Part shown: in pieces, positions 17,153-25,201 of the stretch
How positions within the stretch are numbered: the stretch's first letter is position 1
How the letters are laid out: each line of letters opens with the position of its first letter
Source: Rhizobium leucaenae USDA 9039
GTDB taxonomy: Bacteria > Pseudomonadota > Alphaproteobacteria > Rhizobiales > Rhizobiaceae
Direction: 5' to 3'
Assembly (NCBI RefSeq): GCF_000426285.1
Contig: NZ_AUFB01000035.1
Location: 1-38,048, forward strand
DNA length: 38,048 bases
Position numbers and translations under genes: made by a program
The notes under the pieces: generated by a model
Database searches by the model: none
Told to the model about the DNA's origin: nothing
The model's input: only the letters and a program-made list of their open reading frames with translations

Positions 17153-17689
17153 TCAGATTGGGTGTTCAGCCATCTCGTCGACAACGTCTTGGTCGATCGG
17201 CGTGTCGAAAGTCATCAATATGAAACCGAGCACCGAATAGAAGCCGACGGTCGCCATAAGGTCGAACACGGCTTGCCGACCTATGCTCGCAGCAATAGCT
17301 TGCTCGAGATGCGAAGGCAGACGTGCGCCGTCAAATAGCGCGTCGACAGCACCGGCAAGTACGCCCTCTTCGCCATCGGGAGTTCCAGCCATACTCCGGA
17401 TTCGCGCATCGGAAATACCAAGAGCGCGAGCGCGGCTTACATGGTGGGACCACTCATAGGCGGAGCCCATACGATGTGCCGCGCGCAAAATCACGAGCTC
17501 GGACCGGACCGGACCTAACGCACTATCTTTTACGATATGCTGCCGCAGCGGAGCCCACGCTCTCAGCAGCGCGGGATGATGAGCCATGGTGCGATAGACG
17601 TTCAGCGCGCCGGCAAAGCCCGTTTTCATGTCCGCGATTTCCGCGGGCCAGTTTTCATCAGCGATAGGCGGACAGGACGATGTTGTCAT
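17153..17689 (-). CDS. Carboxymuconolactone decarboxylase/AhpD-like protein
   Basis: A 178-residue all-helical protein of the CMD/AhpD superfamily. The usual region is present (SELVILRAAHRMGSAYEWSH followed by HVSRARALGISDARI), but the redox CXXC of AhpD is replaced by E79-W80-S-H82. This acidic/His motif is found in the non-redox branch of the family. Peroxidase activity is therefore unlikely, and a decarboxylase, isomerase or hydrolase role is more plausible. It starts 12 bases after the class III aminotransferase stop, so the two are almost certainly one operon. Its product may act on the oxo acid or semialdehyde released by that enzyme. Substrate unknown. Confidence 0.78.
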   Translation of the reverse strand: MTTSSCPPIADENWPAEIADMKTGFAGALNVYRTMAHHPALLRAWAPLRQHIVKDSALGPVRSELVILRAAHRMGSAYEWSHHVSRARALGISDARIRSMAGTPDGEEGVLAGAVDALFDGARLPSHLEQAIAASIGRQAVFDLMATVGFYSVLGFILMTFDTPIDQDVVDEMAEHPI

Positions 17690-17701
17690 TTCGCGAGAAC
17701 C

Positions 17702-19033
17702 TCAGTCTACTACTGCGGCGCGGATGGCGTCGGAAAGCCGTTCGACAATCAAATCGATTTCTTCAGGCTGAATGATGTAGGGTGGTGCTAGCAGCACGTG
17801 GTCGCCCTGCGCGCCGTCGATCGTACCGCCCATTGGGTAGCACATAAGGCCTCTGCGCATGGCTTCCTTCTTGATGCGGGAATGCATCTTGCGGGCCGGA
17901 TCGAAAGGTTGCTTGGTGTCTTTGTCGGCCACGATCTCGACGCCGCGGAAAAGACCACGACCGCGGATGTCGCCGACATAGGGTGATTGTCCAAGTGCCT
18001 CATCGAGCCCGGCCTGGAGGCGCTTGCCCATCCGGATGACGTTTGCCATCATGTCCGCGCGCGTGATTATTTCAACCACCTTACTGGCTGCCGCTGCTGC
18101 GATCGGATGTCCGATATAGGTATGTCCATGCTGAAACAGACCCGACCCGTCGGCGAACGCACGGTAGATCTTTTCGGAGAGCAATACCGCTCCGATCGGC
18201 TGAAAGCCGCCGCCCAGTCCCTTCGCAATCGTGACCAGATCCGCGACAATGCCCTCCTGCTCCATAGCGAAGATTGTGCCGGTACGCCCCATTCCGCACA
18301 TGACCTCGTCGAGGATCAGCAAGATGCCATACTTGTCGCACACCTGCCGAACCCGCTTGAAATAGTCCGAAACCGGGCCAACGGCACCCAGCGTCGCACC
18401 GACCACCGGCTCGGCGACGAAGGCCATGACCTTGTCCGCGCCAAGTTCAAGAACCTTGTCTTCCAGTTCCGCAGCAAGACGCTCGGCATAAGCCTCCGGC
18501 GTTTCGCCCACCTGCAGGTCGCGGTAGGCATAGCAAGGAGAAACATGATGCGTTTCAGGCAAGATCGGCTTGAACTGGGCACGGCGCCAGGCATTGCCGC
18601 CTGTTGCCAAGGCACCGATCGTATTGCCGTGATAGCTTTGCCGACGTGCGATGATGTGGCGCCGCTGCGGCTGCCCGACTTCGACAAAATACTGGCGCGC
18701 CATTTTGAGAGCGGCCTCGACAGCTTCCGAACCGCCAGACACCAGATAGACATAATCGAGGCCTTCGGGCGCAAGTTCAACCAATTGCTCGGCAAGCCGC
18801 TCGGCGACGTCGGTCGTGAAGAACGACGTATGGGCGTAGCTGATCCGACCCATCTGTAGCTTCATTGCGTCAAGAACTTCTGGATGATTGTGCCCGAGGC
18901 AACTGACGGCGGCGCCCCCCGACCCATCCAGGTAGCTCCTGCCCTCGCTATCCACGACGTAGATGCCCTCCCCCGCGACCGCGGTTGGCAGAGTTGTTCC
19001 GATCGTTCGATGGAGAATTTTTGTCATGGTCAT
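17702..19033 (-). CDS. Class III PLP-dependent aminotransferase, DoeD-like
   Basis: A second class III transaminase of 443 residues from the chosen start. Signatures are GSGGAAVSCLGHNHPEV, VSGGSEAVEAALKMARQYF, RRQSYHGNTIGALATGGN, LLILDEVMCGMGRTG with Asp242, and the PLP lysine Lys271 in VTIAKGLGGGFQPIGA. Sequence type and context recall the diaminobutyrate transaminase DoeD of ectoine breakdown, but other amines or amino acids are possible. The start is uncertain: ATGs occur at 19033 and 19027, both with weak ribosome sites, and the open frame extends to 19108 without family similarity. It diverges from the RpiR regulator gene and shares its promoter region, so that regulator probably controls it. 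Confidence 0.87.
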   Translation of the reverse strand: MTMTKILHRTIGTTLPTAVAGEGIYVVDSEGRSYLDGSGGAAVSCLGHNHPEVLDAMKLQMGRISYAHTSFFTTDVAERLAEQLVELAPEGLDYVYLVSGGSEAVEAALKMARQYFVEVGQPQRRHIIARRQSYHGNTIGALATGGNAWRRAQFKPILPETHHVSPCYAYRDLQVGETPEAYAERLAAELEDKVLELGADKVMAFVAEPVVGATLGAVGPVSDYFKRVRQVCDKYGILLILDEVMCGMGRTGTIFAMEQEGIVADLVTIAKGLGGGFQPIGAVLLSEKIYRAFADGSGLFQHGHTYIGHPIAAAAASKVVEIITRADMMANVIRMGKRLQAGLDEALGQSPYVGDIRGRGLFRGVEIVADKDTKQPFDPARKMHSRIKKEAMRRGLMCYPMGGTIDGAQGDHVLLAPPYIIQPEEIDLIVERLSDAIRAAVVD

Positions 19034-19100
19034 CTCGGGGTGCTTATCCGTCCGGCTTTCGAACGTTTCCATCCATTGATTTGCAGGTTTTGGCGAAATA

Positions 19101-19119
19101 TGCAACAACTGTTTTATAA
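19101..19119 (+). promoter_or_regulatory. Shared 19-base element, copy A
   Basis: TGCAACAACTGTTTTATAA lies in the divergent promoter region between the class III aminotransferase and the RpiR gene. It differs at one base from the element at 24877-24895 upstream of the ABC importer. An ATGCAT palindrome follows both copies, 12 and 9 bases after the element. It is a candidate site for the adjacent RpiR regulator; the TTTATAA part could also serve as a promoter element. Confidence 0.5.
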
Positions 19120-19240
19120 ATCACGTTTTGATGCATTTGTTTTCCCGCTCTCAAGTCAGAATTTTTGGAGCGGTTGTGATGTGAGATAGCCGACGGCTGT
19201 TTGACTTTTTAGTTCCCGAGAGAGATGGTCCAGGTGAATT

Positions 19241-20146
19241 ATGACATCGTATGTGAGGCAAATGTTGCAAAAAGGCCCATTACACGCTCGGATCATCGAG
19301 CGATTCGACGACATGTCCGAGCAGTTGCAGCAAGCGGCTCGACACATATTGGAACATCCGCAGGAGGTGGCGCTCGTTTCGATGCGCGAACTCGCGCGGA
19401 ATGCCGGTGTTCAGCCATCGACAATGACGAGGCTGGCGAAGTTTCTTGAATTCTCCGGGTATGAAGATTTCCGAGAGCAACACGCCGACGTCATCAGGGT
19501 GAGCGCCGACGGATTTGCGGCCAGGGCTTTACAAAGAGAAGAAGGGGCGGCGAATGGTGAGGGCTTGGCTTATAGGATGCTCCAAGGTCTCTCCGCGCAG
19601 ATCGATCGGCTCCGCGACCCTGATACGATTTCGCGTTTGGATACAATGGCGGAGCACCTGGCAAAAGCGAGGCGGATTTTCGTGCTCGGCTTGCGTTCGT
19701 GCCACTCGGTCGCGTGGCATTTCCACTACGTCATGACATTGCTCGGCGAAAAGACTGTCCACTTGGATGGTCCGGCTGGAACAAGCGGCGACCCCCTCAT
19801 CCGCGCAACTCATGAGGACGTGCTTTTGGCGATTTCCATCAACCCCTATTCGCTTCAGACGCTTGAGCTTGCCGAGGCCGCCCGTGAGAAGGGACTGTCC
19901 ATCCTGGCGATCACCGACAGCGAAGTGTCTCCCCTGGTGACGATCGCAGAGCACGTTGTCTTCTTTCCGACTGAAAGCCAAACATTCTTTCACACGCTGG
20001 CGCCAGCGCTGGCCGTCTCTGAAGTTCTATGTGGTCTACTGGCGAGCCGAGATCGTGCGGCGGCCTTGAAAGAGTTGAAGCTAGCCGATCGCCATCTTTC
20101 TGCAATGAACACGTATGCGACGTCCATTCCGCGACGAAAGATTTAG
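19241..20146 (+). CDS. MurR/RpiR family transcriptional regulator
   Basis: A 301-residue regulator with an N-terminal RpiR-type helix-turn-helix (about residues 15-90; ALVSMRELARNAGVQPSTMT followed by RLAKFLEFSGYEDFRE). A SIS domain follows (about 125-265; ARRIFVLGLRSCHSVAWHFH and LLAISINPYSLQTLELAEAA), which usually binds a phosphosugar or another small effector. The start has AGGTG six bases upstream. It diverges from the aminotransferase-CMD operon and lies convergent to the importer operon. RpiR proteins control amino acid and polyamine catabolism as well as sugars in rhizobia, so it is the likely regulator of these genes through the repeated 19-base element. Confidence 0.9.
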   Translation: MTSYVRQMLQKGPLHARIIERFDDMSEQLQQAARHILEHPQEVALVSMRELARNAGVQPSTMTRLAKFLEFSGYEDFREQHADVIRVSADGFAARALQREEGAANGEGLAYRMLQGLSAQIDRLRDPDTISRLDTMAEHLAKARRIFVLGLRSCHSVAWHFHYVMTLLGEKTVHLDGPAGTSGDPLIRATHEDVLLAISINPYSLQTLELAEAAREKGLSILAITDSEVSPLVTIAEHVVFFPTESQTFFHTLAPALAVSEVLCGLLASRDRAAALKELKLADRHLSAMNTYATSIPRRKI

Positions 20147-20527
20147 CGACGTTTACGAGGCCGGCTACTCGCGCCAACGGCGCCTCCTGACCTTGCAACC
20201 GGAATTGAAGTTATTCGCACATCAGTCGATGTCCGATGAGTGGACCTGATGGTTGCCGCGGAATTGTCCCGCAAAGAACGGACTGACAGCAAATAGGGAA
20301 CGCGCCGTCACCCGAGGGATGACCGTCTAATGCGTCAATGAAACCAGAGCTTGCCTAGAAAGTCCGTCGTGACCGGCTTCGGCTTTGAGCACAAGCGATT
20401 GATGAGCTCCATTGCGCAGTAAATGCGCCGGGCAGTCTTCGAGCCAGGAGCCCGCCCCAGAGTTCGCTCTGGGACAGGCAGTCAGTTTCACGGCTGCGAG
20501 TTACGGAGCCGGCATGAGTATGATGAC
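20147..20527. other. Convergent gene-free interval
   Basis: About 380 bases between the ends of the RpiR gene and the permease gene. I see no credible gene. The one clear structure is the hairpin at 20456-20473. Confidence 0.5.
20456..20473. terminator. Hairpin with tetraloop downstream of the permease gene
   Basis: CCCAGAG at 20456-20462 pairs perfectly with CTCTGGG at 20467-20473 around a TTCG loop (CGAA on the minus strand). It is 55 bases beyond the permease stop codon in a convergent interval. There is no T-run, so it is a probable but not classical terminator for the importer operon. Confidence 0.5.
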
Positions 20528-22300
20528 TCAGGTCGCGGCGACCGGAGCACTCTTCAACGCCCCTCTTCCGCGCCAAAGCGTGAAATAAAGCGCAACCAGC
20601 CAGACGATTGGCAACATTGTCAGCAAAGCGCCAACGGCAGCGATCGTCGGGTCAAGTTGCTGCTTCAGGTTTTCCAGCATTTTCAATGGCAATGTCGGGA
20701 TCGCATAGCCACTGACAAACGACGTGATGATGACCTCGTCGAAGGAAGCCAAGAACGCGAAGAGCGCGCCGCCGATGATACCAGAGCGGATTAACGGGAG
20801 AGTAACCCGCATGAACGTCTGGGTCGGCCCGGCGCGCATGCTCATTGCCGCCTGTTCCAGCCTCCTGTCGAATCCTGCGAGTGTCGCAAGGACGATGACA
20901 ACGACATAGCCGATGGCTCCGATCGTCTGGCCCAGGATGATCCCGGTGTTCGTTCCAACCAATCCTAGTTTGGCCAGCCCGGTATAGACAGCAACACCAA
21001 CAACAATGATTGGGAAGGTAATCGGCGTCAGGATCACCATGGTTAGACCCGAGCGCAAGCGCGACGAGCACCGGCTGAGGCCAAACGCTGCCAATGTGCC
21101 GACTATGGTCGATACCACGCTGACAATTACGCCGAATTGGAAGCTGTTCCACAATGCGCCGATCCACGAGGGGTCGTTGAAGAACGAATAGTACCATCTG
21201 AGCGAAACAGCCTTAGGTGGGAACTCGAGGAACTCCCCTGCATTTAACGAGACGATGATCACGATGAAACCGGGCGCCAATAGATAGATGACAACGACGG
21301 CAAGGAATGCTGCCCCCGCAATCTTGGACCACGGGGTTTCCCGCTGCGCTTGATGGAGCTTTGCTGCCCAGCGTCGCGCCCGATACGGGACGAGAAACTC
21401 GTTGAGATAGCGGGATGCCTTGTCGAATGAAGGCAGTTTACGTCGTCGGGCGTTCTGCTCGCTTGAAGCAGGCTGTCCATGCGCGCCGGCGAGATTGACG
21501 CCCGCTACGGAAAGAACCGCGAGCGCCATCGCCAACAATATAAAGGCTGCCGCGGCGGTCGCCGCAATGTTCAACGATGTTGTAAGCTGCGAATTGATGA
21601 GGGTTGAAAGCATGGTGTCGCCCAAGCCGCCCAATGCTTGTGGCGTGATGTAAAAGCCCAGGCAAACAACAAAAACCAATATGCAGCCGCTTCGAACGCC
21701 CGGGATACTAAGAGGTACGAAGACCCGGAGAAAGGCGGTGAACGGCTTTGCGCCCATGCTGCGAGCGGCTGCCATCAAGGAAGTATCAATGCTCATCATC
21801 ACGCTGACAATCGGCAAAATCATCATGGGCAACATGATATGCACCATGCCAACATAAACAGCGAAACGATTATAGATGAGAGACAAAGGGCTATCGATTA
21901 TGCCCGAATTGAGCAACACGCGGTTGATCAATCCACTATCACCCAAGACGACAGTCCATGCGTAGGTCCGAACCAGAGCACTCGTCAGCCAAGGTAGGAA
22001 GACAAGCACCAGGAGGATTGGTCTTGCACGGCCGGCGATCGTAATCAAATAAGCCGTCGGGTAGCCGATGATCAAACAAAGTGCCGTGGCTATGAAGCTG
22101 ATCTTGAAGGTCTGAATCAGGATCAGGACAAATGAGCGCTGTTCGAAAAAAGCGATATAATTCGCAAAAGACAGATTTGGCGCATTGAGGCTGGTCGCGA
22201 AAAGAAGGAGCATGGGTATGCCGAAAATCGCAAACAGCACAGCGAACGCTGGCAAAGTTAGCAACATCGGCGTGGACCGGATTCTCTGAAGTGTTGTCAT
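20528..22300 (-). CDS. ABC transporter permease, PotB-PotC type fusion
   Basis: A 590-residue inner-membrane protein containing two complete BPD-type permease domains in one chain. The first half resembles PotB, with the EAA cytoplasmic loop AARSMGAKPFTAFLRVFVPL around residue 190. The second resembles PotC, with AAMSMRAGPTQTFMRVTLPL around residue 490. A charged linker (EQNARRRKLPSFDKASRYLN and beyond, about residues 280-330) joins them. Many hydrophobic helices are visible in each half. Polyamine importers usually have two separate permeases; fused forms are better known from iron/thiamine systems. The start has AAGGACAG upstream. It lies 18 bases after the ATPase gene, in an operon of binding protein, ATPase and permease. 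Confidence 0.9.
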   Translation of the reverse strand: MTTLQRIRSTPMLLTLPAFAVLFAIFGIPMLLLFATSLNAPNLSFANYIAFFEQRSFVLILIQTFKISFIATALCLIIGYPTAYLITIAGRARPILLVLVFLPWLTSALVRTYAWTVVLGDSGLINRVLLNSGIIDSPLSLIYNRFAVYVGMVHIMLPMMILPIVSVMMSIDTSLMAAARSMGAKPFTAFLRVFVPLSIPGVRSGCILVFVVCLGFYITPQALGGLGDTMLSTLINSQLTTSLNIAATAAAAFILLAMALAVLSVAGVNLAGAHGQPASSEQNARRRKLPSFDKASRYLNEFLVPYRARRWAAKLHQAQRETPWSKIAGAAFLAVVVIYLLAPGFIVIIVSLNAGEFLEFPPKAVSLRWYYSFFNDPSWIGALWNSFQFGVIVSVVSTIVGTLAAFGLSRCSSRLRSGLTMVILTPITFPIIVVGVAVYTGLAKLGLVGTNTGIILGQTIGAIGYVVVIVLATLAGFDRRLEQAAMSMRAGPTQTFMRVTLPLIRSGIIGGALFAFLASFDEVIITSFVSGYAIPTLPLKMLENLKQQLDPTIAAVGALLTMLPIVWLVALYFTLWRGRGALKSAPVAAT

Positions 22301-22318
22301 GGATGCTGTCCTTCCGCT

Positions 22319-23413
22319 TTACGCAGCGACAAACCGGATGTCGGATCGAAGCCAATCAAGGCGAACCTCTTCGCCCGGACGGAAGACTTGCTGGCCCGAT
22401 GCCACATGTTCGCGCGCGATCAGCGTCGCATTCCCAACCCGCACCCGGTACTTCCTCAAGGGTCCAGCATAGATCATATCGTCCACGATCCCCGAGACGG
22501 ACTGTCTGTGGTCCGCATCTGCGCGCCTTGCTGCTGAAGGCACACTGACGCAAATGCGCTCCGGCCGAAGCATCGATACCATACCGGAAGAAGGAACAAC
22601 GTCCGATTCAATCTTGAAATCAACGCTTTCGAGGATATTTGCTTCACCCAGGAAGTTGGCGACAAAGCGCGTTTTGGGGCGATCGTACAAGGCCTCCGGT
22701 GTATCGATCTGCTCGATTTGACCGGCGCGCATGACAACGATGCGGTCCGAAAGCGTGAGTGCTTCTTCTTGATCGTGGGTGACGCAGATGGTCGTTTTCC
22801 CAAACTCCTTGTGCAGCTCTTTGATTTCCACTTGCATCTGCTCGCGCAGATTTCGATCGAGCGCGCCCAGCGGTTCGTCCAGCAGCAAAATCGGTGGATC
22901 TGCAATCAAGGCGCGCGCGACGGCCACGCGTTGTTGCTGGCCCCCACTCAATTGTGATGGCATGCGCTCGCCAAACTCACCCAGGCGAACACGCTCAAGC
23001 ATTCTTTTGACCCGCGACGCTCTGTCAGAGGCCTTGATGCCGCGCATTTCGAGCGGGAACTCCAAGTTGTGATGCACCGTAAGGTGCGGGAAAAGTGCAT
23101 AGCTCTGGAAGACAATGCCTTGGTCGCGGCGGTAAGACGGGACTTCGGACACGGACTTGCCGGAAATGAGGATGTCTCCTCCGGTAGGGGTCGTGAAGCC
23201 GGCGAGCAGCATCAATGCTGTCGTTTTGCCAGAACCGCTCGGTCCAAGAATCGTAAGGAACTCGCCGCGCGAAACAGAAAGGGAGATATCCTTAACCGCA
23301 GCAACGGCCCCATAGATCTTGGAAACATTGCGAAATTCGATTTGAGCGGTATCCGGAAGCTTCTGCAACACTTCGTCCTCGGCAGGAAGATGATTTTTCA
23401 GATTCAAGTTCAT
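22319..23413 (-). CDS. ABC transporter ATP-binding protein, PotA-like
   Basis: A 364-residue ATPase that powers the importer. Walker A is GPSGSGKT at residues 57-64. The Q-loop is in VFQSYALFPHL, the signature in LSGGQQQRVAVARAL, Walker B in PILLLDEPLGALD, and the switch His in VTHDQEEAL. A C-terminal TOBE-like domain (roughly residues 250-364, with VSMLRPERICV) is typical of the PotA/FbpC/CysA group. The ATG at 23413 follows GGAG; the open frame extends to 23566 but would overlap the binding-protein gene and adds unrelated residues. It is separated from the binding-protein gene by a 137-base interval with a large hairpin. Confidence 0.92.
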   Translation of the reverse strand: MNLNLKNHLPAEDEVLQKLPDTAQIEFRNVSKIYGAVAAVKDISLSVSRGEFLTILGPSGSGKTTALMLLAGFTTPTGGDILISGKSVSEVPSYRRDQGIVFQSYALFPHLTVHHNLEFPLEMRGIKASDRASRVKRMLERVRLGEFGERMPSQLSGGQQQRVAVARALIADPPILLLDEPLGALDRNLREQMQVEIKELHKEFGKTTICVTHDQEEALTLSDRIVVMRAGQIEQIDTPEALYDRPKTRFVANFLGEANILESVDFKIESDVVPSSGMVSMLRPERICVSVPSAARRADADHRQSVSGIVDDMIYAGPLRKYRVRVGNATLIAREHVASGQQVFRPGEEVRLDWLRSDIRFVAA

Positions 23414-23480
23414 TACGATACTCCAGCAGGACTGATGAGCAACTTTGGCATGCAGTCCCGTAAGGCAGGTAGTGGGAAGA

Positions 23481-23527
23481 GGTGGCGCTAACCTTTGACG
23501 GCCCGCGCCGACTGGACGAGCGCCACC
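23481..23527. promoter_or_regulatory. Large intercistronic hairpin in the importer operon
   Basis: GGTGGCGCT at 23481-23489 pairs perfectly with AGCGCCACC at 23519-23527, and an inner CGGC/GCCG stem lies within the loop. It sits between the binding-protein stop and the ATPase start. Such structures commonly protect the upstream message or attenuate transcription, which would give more binding protein than membrane components. Confidence 0.5.
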
Positions 23528-23550
23528 GATAGATCGTTGGGGACAGAGGA

Positions 23551-24654
23551 TTACTGAAGAATCCACTCATTCCAACGCTGCACAAGCCGCTCCTTGTTCG
23601 ACTTTCCGTCCGATCCAACCTCGGCATACCATTTGGCGTTCATAGCGAAGCTGATCGCCTCGTAGTCGGGATGCGACGCAAGTTTTCGGGCGACATCGTC
23701 AGGAATCAATTTGAAGGCGTTCTTGTTCGTTGGGCCCTGCGCGATAAGCTTTGCAAACTCGGCCTGTCGGTCCGGGCGGCTTGTCAGCGCAATAAATTTT
23801 TGAGCATTTTCGGCATTCGGACTGCCCTTCGGGATGCACCAATAGTCCGTTGTCAGTTTCGCCTGGTTGCGGTTGATCTCGATTGGCCCACCTTCATCAA
23901 TAAGGGTAAGTGCGCGCGCGTCATAGGACTGCACGATGTCGGCGATGTTGTCTCGCATGATCTGAAGAATTTCCGACCCGCTCGTCCACCATTTGCGAAT
24001 GTGCGGCTTGATCTTGTCCAAGCTTGCAAACACGCGGTCGATATCCATCGGGTAGAGCTTGTCCATCGGAACGCCATCCGCGAGCAATGCTTCTTCCCAA
24101 GGCCCACTTCCGTATTCGCCGGTATTGATGGAGCGAACGCCAGGGAACTTCTTGACGTCCCAGAATTCCGCCCAGGTGGTCGGCCGGGGCTTTCCTGCCG
24201 GGAACTTCTTCGTGTTCCAGACCATATTCACCGAGTATACGTACGAAGCAAAGCCGTTCGGTTGCCTCCAGTTTTCTGCGATTGCTTCCAGGTCTTCCTT
24301 CTTCCAGATGGAATAATCGATCTTTTCGAGGTAGCCCTTGGCAGTAAGCGGATCGACATTGGTTTGACCAAGGTTGACGACGTCGGCCGAAACGTTTTTG
24401 GTATCGACCATCATCGCAATCTGTGTCGATGAGAAGTCCGCATTGACGCGCGTCACCTTGACTCCGGTCTCGGCCTCAAAGGACTCGACGTAAGCCTTCA
24501 TCACCGCATCGCCCCAGTTGCCGCCGCTCATGTTGACTTTGAGCTCGCCGGTGGAGGCGGCCGTTGCACGGCCGGCCGCGGAAGCCAACGCGCCTACCGC
24601 AATTGCGGTCGAAGTAGCCTGCATGAACCGCCGGCGATTTATCAGAATGCTCAT
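23551..24654 (-). CDS. ABC transporter substrate-binding protein (PotD-like), Tat-exported
   Basis: A 367-residue periplasmic binding protein of the extracellular solute-binding family used by polyamine and iron importers. The N-terminus carries a twin-arginine signal (NRRRFMQATSTAIAVGALAS, R7-R8-R9-F-M), so export is probably by the Tat route. The mature part starts after about residue 33 and contains LKVNMSGGNWGDAVMKAYVE, TKGYLEKI-like and NMVWNTKKFP segments; DYWCIPKGSPNAENAQKFI is typical of PotD relatives. The start has GAGGGAG upstream. It is the first gene of the importer operon, 547 bases from the divergent M24 gene. The ligand is unknown. Its neighbours suggest an amine, amino acid derivative or short peptide rather than iron. 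Confidence 0.9.
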   Translation of the reverse strand: MSILINRRRFMQATSTAIAVGALASAAGRATAASTGELKVNMSGGNWGDAVMKAYVESFEAETGVKVTRVNADFSSTQIAMMVDTKNVSADVVNLGQTNVDPLTAKGYLEKIDYSIWKKEDLEAIAENWRQPNGFASYVYSVNMVWNTKKFPAGKPRPTTWAEFWDVKKFPGVRSINTGEYGSGPWEEALLADGVPMDKLYPMDIDRVFASLDKIKPHIRKWWTSGSEILQIMRDNIADIVQSYDARALTLIDEGGPIEINRNQAKLTTDYWCIPKGSPNAENAQKFIALTSRPDRQAEFAKLIAQGPTNKNAFKLIPDDVARKLASHPDYEAISFAMNAKWYAEVGSDGKSNKERLVQRWNEWILQ

Positions 24655-25201
24655 TTCGTTCTCCCTCTGTTAATTCCTTGCTCATGGCGCACGGGGATCT
24701 CACTTCATCAGTGTACGGCGAACACGACGCCGGCGATGTCAGACCAAAGCACGCGGTTCCTGCGTTTCCACTCGGTCCCGCATTCACCAAGACGGTGGCG
24801 CATAAACGATTGCAGTGTTCAGGCAGCAGCCTCCTCGACCGCTACCATCAATGTCCTAACGCAACACGATAAGGAATGCAACAAATGTTTTATAACGCTC
24901 AATATGCATCAAGCGTATTATTGATATCTGAGCCTTTGGTCGCCTCAGTTTACCATCTGCCGAACACTGCTGCCGACGCCAGCCCTACGGGAGCGCCTGC
25001 AGGCTCTGGACTTCCGGGACGTGGTTTTTAACCGTACCTGATTCAAATGGATCATTGACACAATAGCGACTCATATGTTTCATTCGGTTCCAAAGAGGCC
25101 GATTCATCCGCGTAAGCGCGGTCGCTGATCGGCATCATTTCACTCTGCGAACCGCCGGTCGAAGACACCAGGTAAGCTTTCAGGAAAAGAGAAGAGGTCA
25201 G
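24655..25201. other. Divergent promoter region
   Basis: About 547 bases between the importer operon and the third M24 gene. I see no credible gene. It holds the 19-base element at 24877-24895 and a weaker possible relative at about 25039-25055 (TGATTCAAATGGATCAT). Confidence 0.5.
24877..24895 (+). promoter_or_regulatory. Shared 19-base element, copy B
   Basis: TGCAACAAATGTTTTATAA matches copy A at 19101-19119 in 18 of 19 bases, in the same orientation. It lies about 225 bases upstream of the importer binding-protein gene and about 305 bases upstream of the divergent M24 gene. No coding explanation for the similarity is apparent. Confidence 0.5.

Noticed and set aside
16981..17184. N-terminal extension of the second DoeA-like protein
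   Set aside because: It has no family similarity and overlaps the CMD-like gene; the ATG at 16980 has a good ribosome site.
23414..23566. N-terminal extension of the ABC ATPase
   Set aside because: It would overlap the binding-protein gene and cover the hairpin region; the start at 23413 fits the family.
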